Source of the DNA: Cymodocea nodosa
Taxonomy: Eukaryota > Streptophyta > Magnoliopsida > Alismatales > Cymodoceaceae
DNA length: 64,000 nt
Assembly (NCBI GenBank): GCA_036874045.1
Contig: CM072341.1
Coordinates: forward strand, 756,501-820,500
Direction of reading: 5' to 3'
This document shows positions 1-12,161 of this stretch, piece after piece. The notes under the pieces are model-generated. The model ran no database searches and was not told the DNA's origin. It was given only the letters and a program-made list of their open reading frames with translations. Position numbers and translations under genes: made by a program. The first letter of the stretch is position 1. Each line of letters begins with the position of its first letter.

Positions 1-79
1 ATTACATTGAAATTTACAAAGTTACATGATTACATTTAAATTTATATTTTCATGTTTGTGAAATTATCCTCATGTTGGT

Positions 80-1765
80 CTTGAGTGTGAAGTTGAATAA
101 TTTCTTAATCTTTGACATACATTAATACTTCAAAAATATTATCTTTTAACCTAGATCTTATTTCATCTAAAATATTTCTATTAATACTAAAAAATCTACT
201 CACAAGCTACAAAAGATGCTAGAATAGTGAATAAATCTTTAGTTATTAAAGATAAAAGAGAAAATATCATAATTTATTTTCTCTACTAATTAATTATATT
301 AAAATTGTCAGCATATTCATTCCATAAATATTGATGATTAGTTTAATTAAAAGTAATTAATTTTTGTTTACTAATTAAAGTGGAAGATGATGCATAATTA
401 TCTTCTTCAATCTTCTATTGCTTTGTAAGATGCTATCATTGATGATGATGATGGTATATTAAGGTATAAAACTTATGTTATTCTTATTTGATTTCCATAT
501 TTCATGGAATATAAATCAAATTTTTATTTAAATTAGCCTCTACCATAAAGGGAGTTAAGCTCATTTGTACCCTTAAACATTTTTGTATCTTATCAATTAA
601 TTTATTAACTAATTTTAATTTCCACCTTAGATTTAAACAAGAACATAATCCATATAATAAAGGAATATCATGCCAATATTTTAAATATTTTTCTTTCATT
701 TTTTCTATAATTGGTGTAAAAGATCCTTGTTGTATTAAAAATTGATGTAATTTGATATAAATGATGTGATGCATAAATAGAAGTTGAATAATATAATTTA
801 GATAATTTTACTATTACATCATAAAATGGTTTTAAAAATTTAACAAAATAATTAATCATTTAGAAGTCATTATCATTTAATCATTTACATTATGAATATA
901 AAAAATTTAATCCATGGGGAACATCAAGTGTAAATTTTTTATAAAGTAAATTAAATGAATTACACATATAATCAAACTCTTCTTGTCTTTTATTAGAAAT
1001 TGTAATATAAGACAATGTTAATCTAATATTTTCTACATAATCTTTAATTTCTATGATACCAACTTAAATTATAAGATTAATTTTGTGATACATACATTTT
1101 TGATGAAATAAATCAAAACTATCTAGTAGATTTAGTCTACTTTTAAACATAGGAATTGTTATAGTATATTTAAAGTATTATCAAAAGAAATACTAATTAC
1201 TTTATTTTTAATATAAAATAAATCAAATATTTTCATAAATTTGAAAAAATATTTTAGTAGCATGAGGATAAACAATCTTCCTAAATTTTATTAATCTTTT
1301 TTACAAAGTCTAATTAGTATTAATAAAATGTGAAATAATAGTAATATATTCAACTTTTGTTCTACCCTCTCAAATATTCCATATATAAGTAATGCAAGTA
1401 TTTATTGAACTTATAATAATAATAAGTTTTTTTTTAAATTATATTAAATTGATCAATAATATATTGTTTAGTTGTATTCTTACATATATGATTATATTGT
1501 GGACAATATGCTTCTCTAATATATTCATCAAAATGTGGATTATTACTAAAGTTAAATGGTAAATTATTAACAGCAACAAATTTAGCATAAAATTTCCTAA
1601 CCTCTTTAGAATCATAATGCCAAGAAAAAATGCTACCCTCAAGAGTGAAATTAACTTGAGTTTATATATTTTTATTTTTTGCTTATTTTTCTAATCTAAG
1701 TTCATAATTAACTAAATGTCTATTTAAATGACCAGTACCACCTTAATTTTTACAAGAAAAATGGA
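80..1765 (-). pseudogene. hAT-family transposase relic
   Basis: Read on the minus strand, this stretch carries pieces of a plant hAT (Ac/RICESLEEPER-type) transposase in the correct order. Near 1765-1690 there is a BED zinc-finger-like piece with GTGHLNRHL. Near 1640-1500 is the segment reading HYDSKEVRKFYAKF and LPFNF, typical of the region after the BED finger. Near 870-780 comes FLKPFYDVIVKLS, then near 700-600 MKEKYLKYWHDIPLLYG, and near 210-90 the C-terminal dimerisation motif with ILDEIRSRLKD and EVLMYVKD. Stop codons and frameshifts interrupt every domain, so no active transposase is made. Family assignment rests on motif order and spacing seen by eye; terminal inverted repeats and an 8-bp target duplication were not found. 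Confidence 0.72.
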
Positions 1766-1913
1766 CATTGCTGATGTTACAGACTCCATAGTGTTAGGTA
1801 GTTTGCTTCCCGACCAAGAAGTGTCTTCTTCAACAGAAAGGCCGCCATCTTGATTAGTTGTGGGGGAAAGTCAAGTATACGTCAAGTCCCCTACTTATTA
1901 TCTATCATTGGTC

Positions 1914-1946
1914 GAAGAAGAAGAAGAAGAAGAAGAAGAAGAAGAA
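1914..1946. repeat. (GAA)n microsatellite
   Basis: A run of about eleven GAA units. On the minus strand it yields a poly-serine reading frame, which I take as a repeat artefact rather than a gene. Confidence 0.9.
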
Positions 1947-1949
1947 AAA

Positions 1950-3600
1950 GGTTCCCCCAAGGTCAGAACAAGAGAAGAGCTGTAGCTACTAAGTTCTGAA
2001 ACTCTTCTTCGAGATTTGCTTGTAATTGTGGTTGATGAAAAGATGTCCCTTATGATTTTATAGTTGTTTCTGTAGATTGCATTGTTTGTGAGCCATTGTA
2101 TGGGTCGACCTAGCCCAAAATGCATCTCTATGTTCGAGTTGCGCTAGTCTTTGGCACACCCGTTGTCACACTTGGACGACATGCACTTGTCCAGTTGTTC
2201 TTATCCTTAGCCACACTTATCCTCCTCCTCTTCACCTCCCTTGCTTCCTCCTCGTTCGTCCTCGTAGAAGGAAGTCAAGGACAAGATGAGTTTGTTGTTG
2301 TTGATAGAGGAAAGCATCAGCTTTGCCCTCTTCAAGTTGCTAGCGACCCTAAGCTCAACGTCACCTTTGCCACCATTGAGGCGCCATTCTGATATTTCTT
2401 CTTTTGAAATCTCCCACCTTCCTCTCCTTCAATTCGGTCTCATTGGATCAAATGGGTGGGCTTTACTTGGATTGTGTCGACACAACCTCAATGTACCAAG
2501 CAACAACTCAACATGGCCTAACATTAATTGTTAAGTATAATTCGAACTATTGTCATCAACCAATGATTAACAATTTTATTCTAGTTTCAGTTTTACAATT
2601 TGAATGTAAATTAACTTTAGTTGTTAAGACTTCCATCTGTGCACCCGCATTGATGTATAGGAAAATAAATAAAGAGAGAGAGAGTAGCGGCGATGGGGAG
2701 GTGTGGATCTCTACCTACCATAGATGGCCACCACGAACCACGTCACTATTGATTTCTTGCAGAATCCGACGTGTCGCCGTTGGTCGAAGTCGTGATTCAC
2801 CACTTTTATATTTATCGTGGATCGTGTAAATAATGTATATAATTTGTTAGGGTGAAGTTGAGAAAGAAAGAGTTTGACGAACGACGAGGCTCGAAGCCGA
2901 CATGGGCACGTGATGGGGCCCAGATCACAGCGTGGAGGCGTTCCCATCGAGGCCCACCGTGGCCCAGGCCCATCCACGCCAGACTGGACCTGTATGCGAT
3001 CGGTACTGACGTAAGAAATGCGCCCCCCCCCCCCCCCCCCCCGGGCCCCTCCCTCTACTTTTTCCTTTTTTTTTTATTAAAAAAAAAGATTTTATTTCGG
3101 CGTCGCGCACCCGAATATCTGCGTCCCAACCTCCGCATATTCTGGCGATCTCACGCCTAGACCACCGGTTCTCTCCCCCTTCCGTACCGACAAAATAAAG
3201 CGATCGCTGACGTGATTAATCGTTAATCTCGGGCTCTAATGAAGAGAAAATTGAATTCGTATCTGCTTAAGGGTGGAAAAAACGACGGCTTTCGAAGAAG
3301 AAAACGGTAGCCATAACCATCAAAATACACACGGATCTTGAGGTGGCCGGAAACGTCGCTGCCGCTGCCGCTGCAAGCGACGAGGAGGTCACCGGCGGTT
3401 AAAATCCAAGCGAATCTTGAGGTGGGCGAGGGACGTCCGGTAATATTCCAAAATGATGCGTCGGGACTTGTACGAAAGAATACGCTGCAATCAATCCCAC
3501 GGTTGGACATTTTCACGTGGGACACATCACACTTCTGCGTTTGTTGCCGGTGGTTTATTGTTATTATTATTATTTATTTTACGACGACGGAGTAGATACA
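1950..3600. other. Intergenic, partly GC-rich, no gene recognised
   Basis: Short open frames occur on both strands, but none carries a recognisable domain. The part from about 2880 to 3540 is clearly richer in G+C than its surroundings. It contains two similar phrases, near 3328-3352 and 3401-3428, both reading close to GATCTTGAGGTGG or GAATCTTGAGGTGG, which hint at a small internal duplication. Confidence 0.4.
3023..3042. repeat. Poly-C tract (20 C)
   Basis: An uninterrupted run of 20 cytosines followed by GGGCCCC. Such tracts are prone to slippage and to i-motif or G-quadruplex structure on the opposite strand; the exact length may be a sequencing estimate. Confidence 0.85.
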
Positions 3601-3778
3601 ACTCAAGTGTGAATTTAAGAATTTAAATTTCTATTAATAATATAGTGAACGAGAACCGTCGTTAATAAGATATAACTTCATGTGTTTGCTTACCGGCATT
3701 TTTAATTACAACGTGAAAATAAAGTTCTAGGTGCTTACGACAACGTTATCGGTGATTATCTTATAATTATATACTAAC

Positions 3779-4399
3779 TTAAGAGGTATTTGTGTACTGA
3801 AAAATAATAAAAAAAAAGTGATAAAATATCATAGAAAATGATGTAAAGTAAAATAACTTGAAAGTAATGAAAAATTAGTAAAAAATTAAGCTATTTGTGT
3901 ACAAAATAAAGATGACAGAAAATCATAAAATATATATGTTTATTTATAAAATAAAAATATTAAAATTAATAATTTAAATATTTTTTGTATTTATTTGTAA
4001 GATAGAGAATAACAAAATTTGTTATAGATAATATAAGATAGAGTCATTTATGATAATTGTTAAAATATAAAATACATTTCACACATTTTTATTATTCTAC
4101 ATATCTCTCGTAACATCAATTTTCATCTATTAAAAACATAAATAATTTTTATATCAAAATTATATGTTGTTAATATATTCTATGATAATTCATATTTTCT
4201 TTTCCTTTATTTTCTATCAGTTTTAGAAATCAAAAAGTTAAAAAATGAAATTTTTTTTTTCTTATATATACAAGGAAAAATGGTAAAAAATGACGGAAAA
4301 TCATTTAATATATAAACACTAGAAAATGACATTAATTTTTTTACTATTTTTCTTTTTATCATTTGTCACTATTTTCTAGGTACACAAACATCCTTTTAA
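3779..4399. mobile_element. MITE-like element with terminal inverted repeats
   Basis: The left end reads GAGGTATTTGTGTAC after TTAA, and the right end, reverse-complemented, reads AAGGATGTTTGTGTAC before a second TTAA. This gives imperfect inverted termini of about 16 bp around a roughly 613-bp AT-rich interior with no open reading frame. The TTAA flanks (3779-3782 and 4396-4399) could be the target duplication, or TAA within them, as expected of PIF/Harbinger-type MITEs; the superfamily is inference. The interior repeats phrases like GACGGAAAATCA. Confidence 0.6.
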
Positions 4400-5015
4400 G
4401 GTTTATAAAACATAAACTTTATAATCTAATATCTTATAACGACACATATAAACAAATTGTAATGTATTATTAAAATTAATCTCTAAATTAATTAATAACG
4501 AAAGAATATAGTCCACATGGATGCAAGTCCCTAGTTCAACCATATGATTACCAATTTTCTTACATCATGTATTAATTTTAAGTATGTCGCTTGTTTTTCA
4601 CCTCAGGTTGTGTTTGTTTACAATGCCCATACCATAAAGTTTATAAAATAAGGAAGGACATGCTGATAAAATTTATTTTTGTGAAATTTTCGAGTCCCGA
4701 TAAAACAAAACAGTTGATTAAGATGAGTTCAGTCTTGAACTATTCGATCGTGGATAAGTGTTTGAACGAGTAGATTTGGAAAATAATCAATTGATAACCA
4801 CAGAACTTGTATGGAGCTCACTTTTTGCAACGTTCTCAATTGATAACTCTCAAATATTTAATGCAAGCGCTGAAGTGGAATGCAAACAAACGCTGTCTTG
4901 GGCTTATCTCCTTGTTAATTTGATCCGCACATTTTGGATCAGGACAATTTTGCCACTTTGAGATGTTTTGAATTTTACAAGCAATGAATACTTCTCGTAA
5001 GTAAAATATCCTCTC

Positions 5016-5046
<31 letters not shown>

Positions 5047-5439
5047 CTCACAACAATTATGGGTAATCGACACCTGAGTTGAGGAGGGCACCAGTCACGC
5101 CTGACCCACCCCAGGCTCAATCATCAACCACTTGATTCCAAAAATATTAATTATTTGATCAGTACCTTTAATTAAAATCTCATGCATCTCCTCCAATTTC
5201 CAATCCAAATGCAATCCCAAGAAGATAAGATTTAATTGGTGCGTCATCCATCAATCGGTGGATATATAAACATCGAGGAGGAAGAGCTGGGAATATATTA
5301 CACGTGTAAATTATTACAAATGCAGTTGATTTTTTTTTTTTTTCCCCTTTGACTTATATGATTGATATATACTTGGATTAAGATTAAAAAAAGCATAAAT
5401 GTTGCTAATATTTTTTGTATAAAAGATAAACCTTATCAG

Positions 5440-5471
<32 letters not shown>

Positions 5472-7075
5472 ACATGAGATGCATGCACGCGGCTGCTGCT
5501 TCATAAAATGTCCTACGTCATTAGTGATGTAATTGAATTTAACTTTTATAATATATTTTTTCATTACTTATTATTTTTGAGATAAAGCTTTCAACTTGAT
5601 ATCAGATTCCGATATATATATATATACATACTTTAAAAGAGGACGTCACAAGTACAATAGAGTGTTAAACTATAAACAGCCTTGCATCAATAGTAATATA
5701 GTTGAACTTTGATCTTATAGCATTGGGTTTCATTCTCTCACTGCTAATTGATTTTAAGATGAACTTCAACACGTCCAAGGGTTGTCACGTGCAAGTAATT
5801 AGCAGGATAATTATTTTAAGGAAAATTAGGTTATTAGTTATCATCTTACGGTGTGAAGTACATAACAGCTTAATAATATCAGACGACGCACTACAACTCA
5901 TATTTGTCTGAATGGACATCTACTTAAAGTTTAAGTTATAGTTGTCTGATATTATTAAATTATGTATCTTATACCGTAAGACGAGCACCTAAGGTTTAGG
6001 GTTTACTGTAACATTTTTCTATCATTTTAATACCAAAACCAGTAATAGATTAATTAACATGCGAGGACCGGAGGTGTTTTTTAAAAGAAACTAAAGAGCA
6101 GGGAGAGCAGTTGCAATAGGATGGGAGAAGTTAGATGCCATAGGAATATAACGATTGTTAATTAAACATCATATGCCCTACCACAAACCACTTGTTGTGA
6201 CTCCACTTCACTCATAATATATATCTTATCCTTTTGACATCTTGTGGCTTCTCCCCCTCCTCTCTTCAATTAATTCCCTTGTGGACAGATACTTAGGTTG
6301 TAGTTTTGCTATTGCCATGCTGCTTTTCTTCAGAGGAACACAAATGTTGAAAATTAAACCTAAAATAAGAAAATTACCTTAAATTTGTGGAAAGTGATGT
6401 ACTGATATTATGATTGAAAGAATTGCACTAAGAGAAGGGGTACTGATTATAAAAATGTTGTTATATCAATTTGGACAAGGCTTAGTTGATTAATAAGAAG
6501 AATTAAAACGGCAAGGTCAAATTTTAGCAACTGTTGATTGACAAATTTTTAAACAATCGATCGTCTCTAAGGAAGTTCACGACTCCAAAGAGATCATCTT
6601 AAATATGATAATTCAATAAGTAATTAAAAGTAATGTATTTATAAATTTTATTAAATTTGAAGTCTCAGAAAAAGTTTTTTTAAAAACAAAAAAACAAAAA
6701 ATCATAGTAGGTGGAAGATCCAAATTTGAGTTGATATTGCTGACAGGGAGAGATCGCCACGGGTCACATCAGCCGACGTGGCAAATCACAGATGAGAGAA
6801 AGAAGGCCGTTGCTGAGCTGGAGCATCGCTGGTTGAGGCTGACTCAGCCCCAAACGCCACCTGCGCTCGATTCGCGTCCTCGGTCATGCATGCATGCATC
6901 CTTCGCACTCACGAAAATATGAATGTAGACATTTCTAATAATTGTTAAGCTTAAAATTTATTTTTGATATATTATTATTTTTTTTTCAGTAAATAGCACA
7001 GATATGTCTCACTGCTTTTAATCATTCATTATTTTTTATTATAAATTACGTGTTTAATATTTCAAAATGATATGT
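4400..7075. other. AT-rich intergenic region upstream of TIP copy 1
   Basis: No gene is recognised. Simple repeats are present: (CT)12 at 5011-5034, poly-A at 5445-5468 and a short (TA)n near 5613-5624. A GC-richer patch at about 6740-6910 contains GACGTGGC at 6775-6782, which has the ACGTGGC core of ABA-response elements; it lies about 550 bp upstream of the TIP TATA box and any role is speculation. Confidence 0.4.
5011..5034. repeat. (CT)12 microsatellite
   Basis: A perfect CT dinucleotide run followed by TTTC repeats. Confidence 0.9.
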
Positions 7076-7326
7076 CAAAATTACATTTAATATAACATTT
7101 TAAATAATTGTACTGTAAAAAATAGAATACTTTTAAACTTTCGTTTCTTCTTGCACCGGAAAATAAGTATTTTTCATATCCATATTTATATTTTTGTTTA
7201 TTATATAAGATAGATAATTCGAAAGAAGAAGAAGAATAAATCATTGTCACCGGACGAATAAATCAGCCATGGCAGTTACCACCGGCAACCGGCTACCGTC
7301 GGTCGCTGGATCCCACCGCTCCGAGT

Positions 7327-7333
7327 TATAAAA
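7327..7333 (+). promoter_or_regulatory. TATA box of TIP copy 1
   Basis: TATAAAA lies 74 bp upstream of the ATG at 7401. The same box sits at the same place upstream of TIP copy 3 (25451-25457), and a weaker TATAAAT stands before the TIP pseudogene (23712-23718). Confidence 0.65.
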
Positions 7334-7400
7334 TGGCCACCATCCCATCTACGCCGCGTGCAGGACGACGTAGAGGAGAGGGAGAAAGGAAGGAGGAGAG

Positions 7401-8389
7401 ATGCCGATCACCAGAATTGCCATCGGAGGAGCCGATGAGGTGGGCCACCCCGAAGCCCTCAAGGCCGCCCTAGCCGAGTTCATCGCCACCTTCATCTTCG
7501 TCTTCGCTGGCCAGGGCTCCGGCATGGCCTGCGGTACCTGAGAACTTAAACCGTGCTCACCTTTAATTGACTTGGTTAGCGATAAATAATAGGAGTACCA
7601 ACCGGGTTTAATAGATTAGCTGATTTGTTTGGGTTGTGTTGGCAGAGAAGTTGGCCAGCAGTGACATCTCACAGGCCTCCAGCATCATCATCGCCGCCTT
7701 GGCATACGGTATCGGGCTGTTCGTTGCCGTCTCCGTCGCTGCCAACATCTCCGGTGGGCACGTGAACCCTGCCGTCACTTTCGGCGCCTTCATCGGTGGA
7801 AACATCACCTTCATCCGTGGCGTCCTCTACTGGATCGGCCAGCTCCTTGGGGCCACCGTCGCATGCCTCCTCCTCAAGTTCGTCACCGGTGGACTGGTAC
7901 ACACAAACACAAGAGCCTTCGTTCTCCGCCAGTCCAAATCCCCTTCCACTCCCGAATTAAGCTCTTGTCTAACAATCCGCCGTCGGGAATGTTTTTCCTT
8001 GTAATTTGTTGCAGTCGACTTCCGTCTTCACCGTCTCCGGCGTGTCGGTGTGGAACGGCCTGGTGTTCGAGATCGTGATGACCTTCGCGCTTGTCTACAC
8101 CGTGTACGCCACCGCCATCGACCCCAAGAAGGGAGCCATCGGCAACATCGCGCCCCTCGCCATCGGCCTCATCGTCGGCGCCAACATCCTCGCCGGGGGC
8201 GTCTTCACCGGTGCAGCCATGAACCCCGCCGTGGCCTTCGGTCCGGCCCTTGTAAGCTGGCACTGGGCCTACCACTGGTTGTACTGGGTCGGCCCTCTCG
8301 TCGGTGCAGCCATCGCCGCCATCATCTACGACCTTTTCTTCATCTGCCAAACCCACGAGCAGCTTCCGTCAACAACCACCGACTACTGA
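7401..8389 (+). CDS. Tonoplast intrinsic protein (TIP1-type aquaporin), copy 1
   Basis: A vacuolar-membrane channel of the MIP family; TIP1 members carry water and often small neutral solutes. Exons are 7401-7533, 7646-7896 and 8015-8389, with GT...AG introns, and encode 252 residues, the normal length for TIP1. The start [10 protein letters not shown] matches TIP1 N-termini, and the end [11 protein letters not shown] is like the TIP1 end HEQLPTTDY. Six membrane helices are expected. The two pore motifs are NPA at residues 85-87 (in [11 protein letters not shown]) and 198-200 (in [11 protein letters not shown]). Cys118 is at the site linked to mercury sensitivity in TIP1. By spacing from the NPA motifs the aromatic/arginine filter is Tyr65-Ile186-Ala195-Val201, whereas TIP1 normally has His at the first position. 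The ATG has a purine-rich leader and a TATA box 74 bp upstream. An AATAAA at 8607-8612 may serve polyadenylation. The protein equals that of copy 3 at 25526-26514. Confidence 0.95.
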
Positions 8390-9890
8390 TATCGATCAGA
8401 TACGTGCATGATCTGAGCTAGCGGAAGGACCCAGATCTCCATCTCCTTCCGATTCTTTTCCTATGTACTGTTGGTTGCTTTGCTTGTTCTGGTTAATTCT
8501 CTGGTAGAACTTGTGTTTGCTTTGATCTGTGAATTTGTTTTTCATTTCCGCTTCTTCATCATTAAGCATTTGTACCATCTTCGTCTCCCAGCTTTTGATC
8601 GAGGTTAATAAATTAGACATTAATTAGGCCTCTTTTTTATATAACAACAGTGTTTTTTAATCGTAACATAAAATTTTTTATCTATGGATGTAAATTTATT
8701 AAACCAATTTTAAGCAGTAGAACTTACCATTAATACCGCGTAGTTTCTTAATTAAAAAAAAATCCACTTATCATTTTTTTAAGAATAACTGTTGTATTAA
8801 TTAATTCTTCATCACCACTGAATTATGCGCCATCACCTGGTTGCATTCTTTTATTAAATTCCTGCGAATCCTTGGCCGTGGCATCCACCTTGTAATTTAA
8901 TCATACACCCAGCATCTTCCTATAATATATATAATACTAAAAAATATTTTACTTACAAAGTATAGCATATTTTTGGATTTTTTTTACTTCGTACCTTTAA
9001 AGTATTGCAAGCACCGACCACGCCCTTTGAATTATGATATTCCCTTTCGATAACGTACTTGCGGCTAATTTAGAAGCAATCATAAGATCGAAGTAAAATT
9101 TTATGGACGTCTATGATAATATTAATTCAGACGGTATATATATATATATATATATCGCAAATATCATGTATCGCCCCCTATTTCTCTTGTGAACCACGTA
9201 GATATATTTCATCTCATCATTCTTAGTCATAGCTTCATGTTTTCTGTAAGTCGTACATCTTATCTCGACAAATGACATACCAAAGTTAAAATTGGATATC
9301 TCATTTTGAAATCAATAATAAAAAATATTTAAACATCGTAACACACACATATACAGGGACGGATCCATCGTTGATTACCTTGAAAAAGGAACAGATTGGT
9401 TCACTCGTAATTAGCTAAGTTAGAATGATAGAACTGTGGGATAAAAGGGAAGAAGGCCGGCCCGGAAGGGAAGGGGCGGGGCTGTGGCTTCACGTCGATC
9501 GCGACGATGCGGCAGAAGTGGACCACGGCGGCGAGACGGATCGGAGATCTGAGTTACGTACGCAGACCCCGTGATCGTTCAAGCACACGGCACGTGCTGC
9601 TGGCGGAGAAGGCAGTACAGGCGTGGGAGGTGTATATATATTATAATAATAAGCGGTGGACGTTGCTTCCCGAGGGACCGGCCGGTGGGTGCATGACCCT
9701 GCACAATTAATTATTTGCGTTATGTAACCGGAAGGAAGGAAGATGGCGAAGTGAATGCATCGATGGGTTGCCAGGTTGGGTGCAGGGGCTCAAAAGTGCC
9801 CGTGACTTCGCCTTCTAAGCCAGACCTCTCTCAGCTTTTTCATTCATGACACCGCTGGACCACGCTTCTCTGTGTACCTCAAATGTGGTG
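8390..9890. other. 3' flank of TIP copy 1, shared with TIP copy 3
   Basis: No further gene is seen. The part up to about 8985 is almost identical to 26515-27110. The part from about 8985 to 9160 resembles 27590-27780 in a diverged form, and about 9480-9880 resembles 28060-28280 in a more diverged form, including the phrases CGATCGCGACGATGC and GGATCGGAGATCTG. A (TA)n run lies at about 9136-9154. Confidence 0.7.
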
Positions 9891-10329
9891 TCCAGATGAT
9901 AATTCTTTCGTGTACAAATTCGAAAATTTCAAGACTTGTGAATTATAAGCACTGTTCTTTAAACGGTTGGAATAATAAAAGGGAATTTTAGATTTTAGAT
10001 GAACATAGTACTTATAAAATCCAATGCAAAATCATAAGAGTCCACTATGTGAGAGGTTTGTGTATTTATAATTAGACAGAAATGAAAACAATTTCCTTCC
10101 GTCTAATCCTGAGGTAAAGGCGTTTGTACGTCTTCTGTAAATATATATTTTTTTTTACCAGAAATTAAATTCTGCGCATTACGATGTGACGAAAATAAAA
10201 CGTGCACCCAAATATTTTCGTAAATCATTTTTACTGGAACCTCTGTAGCTCACGTGCAAAGAGATTTTAGAGATTTTTGTTCAATTTAACCTAAGTTTTT
10301 CTACTAATTAGTCTAAAAATAGTATTGTT

Positions 10330-10740
10330 TTTTATTATTGCATATTATTATTGTTGAGTCATCCATATTATAATTGTTAGTAATGCATTTTGTTATTAAT
10401 ATTTGTTATATAAGGTTATTGATAAATTATATGTAAAGATCTAATTATATCATTATATAACATGTTAATTTATTAATGCAATTAAATACTAATTACTTCA
10501 ATTCATTAATTAAATACTTAACAATGAATTAATTATAGATAGTTATGCTACATTATTATCATAAATAAATATAAATTTTAATTCTATCTAATTCTGTTAT
10601 ACATACAAATATTTAAATTTTAATTTCTATTAAATTTTTGAATATACACGAACACTTAAATTTCAAATTTTACTTCCGTCCAATTAAATTTTAATTTTAT
10701 GGAATTAAATTTTGAATGCATAAACAAACCTTATGTTACA
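10330..10740. repeat. AT-rich interspersed repeat, copy A
   Basis: This non-coding stretch aligns by eye in the same orientation with about 24800-25205. Shared phrases include ATGTTAATTTATTAATG, ATACAAATATTTAAATTT and the closing stretch of short TTAAATTT units. It may be a MITE or a degraded LTR; no clear termini were found. Confidence 0.45.
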
Positions 10741-10829
10741 GATATTTGACTATAGTTTTTCTCAAACTTTTAAAATGAAAGAATCTTAAAAGCTAAAATC
10801 TTAGTCAAAAAATACCATTAGAGTTCCAA

Positions 10830-11065
10830 ACGACGTTGATGCGTGATTTTCTCATGAAAGTGATAAAGTCCATGCAAGCACATGTATGCATTGTACCCAT
10901 TGTCATGTACTCTACGGTCGTCATCTCTGTGAAACCTTCGCTTGTTGCCGTAATGAAATCAATTACTTCTTGTTTTGCCCTTTTGCTTCCTAGCTTTCTG
11001 TGCTCTCGAGCTGTCTCTGCTTTGTTTTCCACTGTTTTTGAGCAGCAGTGGACATATTTTCGGCA
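10830..11065 (+). mobile_element. 5' LTR of a Ty1/Copia retrotransposon (left edge unclear)
   Basis: The right end is fixed by CA immediately before a tRNA-iMet primer binding site at 11066. The phrase TTGTTGCCGTAATGAAATCAA and the following stretch match, with mismatches, the LTR at 22836-23075. The left edge is not certain because the first part is diverged or truncated. Confidence 0.6.
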
Positions 11066-11077
11066 TGGTATCAGAGC
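11066..11077 (+). other. Primer binding site (initiator-Met tRNA) of Copia element
   Basis: TGGTATCAGAGC is the standard plant Copia primer binding site complementary to the 3' end of initiator methionine tRNA. It directly follows the LTR end. Confidence 0.85.
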
Positions 11078-12161
11078 AGGAGGAGACCTGACGACGCTGC
11101 CGGAGTTTTGGTACCCGGATCTGGAGCCATACCAGAGCAATCAACACTTTTATAAGATACTTTCAGATCTCACTTTGTGTCACCAACACCGATAAGGACC
11201 CGCCACGAGAACCCGTCGGAAATGCCGTCGCCGAGGGTGCATGAAGTGTCGCATCGCTTACGTGTCCCGAGTCTTGTTGCATGTAGTGTGTAGCGTAATG
11301 TTAAGGTTGTACGTGCATGAGCTTCGTGTGGTCATTGTCATCGTCGTGCATGAAGTCTCATCAATATTAACAAAGTCATTTAGTTGAAGGAAAAGGTAAT
11401 CGGATGACCAGAAGGCTTACGAGAACTTGTCTCTCTAAGTTGTTTCCTCCTCTATCTTTCACCACGGCTCCAACCACTACTCGTCTTGAAACATACTTCG
11501 CATCTCCTGGAACTCGACTAATCCCCTGTGGGTTGGTCTCAAGCAACGACTTCAATGACATTAATGTGAAAAAAGAGAGAGAGAAGATTTTGATTTAACC
11601 GAATTACCTTAATCCAATAGTACTACGGTTAAATCGAATGTAGTGTGAATAAAATGAGAGAGAGAAACTAAATTGAAGAAATGAATTGAGCATTAAGTCC
11701 ATAATGGATTTTCAACCTGAACATCAGACTTTCGATCAAAACACTGGATGCCCAATGTTACGTGACTAGATGTCTGATGCTACAATATTGTTGTAGCAAA
11801 TGTTCAATGGAATATATCAAACATTTAGTTGTCCGATGAAAGAGCATCGGAATTTTCGTGGTAGATCTGAAAATCTATATGTTCATTTAAGAGATAACTA
11901 CCTGTCTATGTTATTCATGCCACGAATCTGTAGATCTGCAAGTTCATTCTCATTATTCTATGTGTTTTTCTTTACTGTCAGTTGTTTCTCTTCAGATTTA
12001 CATGTCGTTTGCAAAGATATGCATGCTTATTTTTTACATCAAGCTCAGTCATCATTTTGTGTTTGTAGCTTGTAATACCTCCTTGTTTTGTGTCTTATTC
12101 ATTCCTTTTCTCCCTGGCATCTTTTCTGTGTGTTCCTATTTTTTTTACCATACGCTTCACC

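Noticed and set aside
1898-2125. Small open frame with poly-serine
   Set aside because: Produced by the GAA microsatellite; no other protein feature.
2404-2829. 141-codon open frame
   Set aside because: No domain; AT-rich with simple-sequence parts, and no splice or promoter support.
7883-8356. 157-codon open frame antisense to TIP exon 3, repeated at 26008-26481
   Set aside because: It is the shadow of a GC-rich coding exon; its copy in the duplicate follows from DNA identity, and no domain or promoter supports it.
8050-8421. Arg/His-rich open frame overlapping TIP exon 3
   Set aside because: Second-frame shadow of the aquaporin exon.
10805-11195. Open frames on both strands at the first Copia LTR
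   Set aside because: They lie within the LTR and cross the primer binding site, so are not genes.
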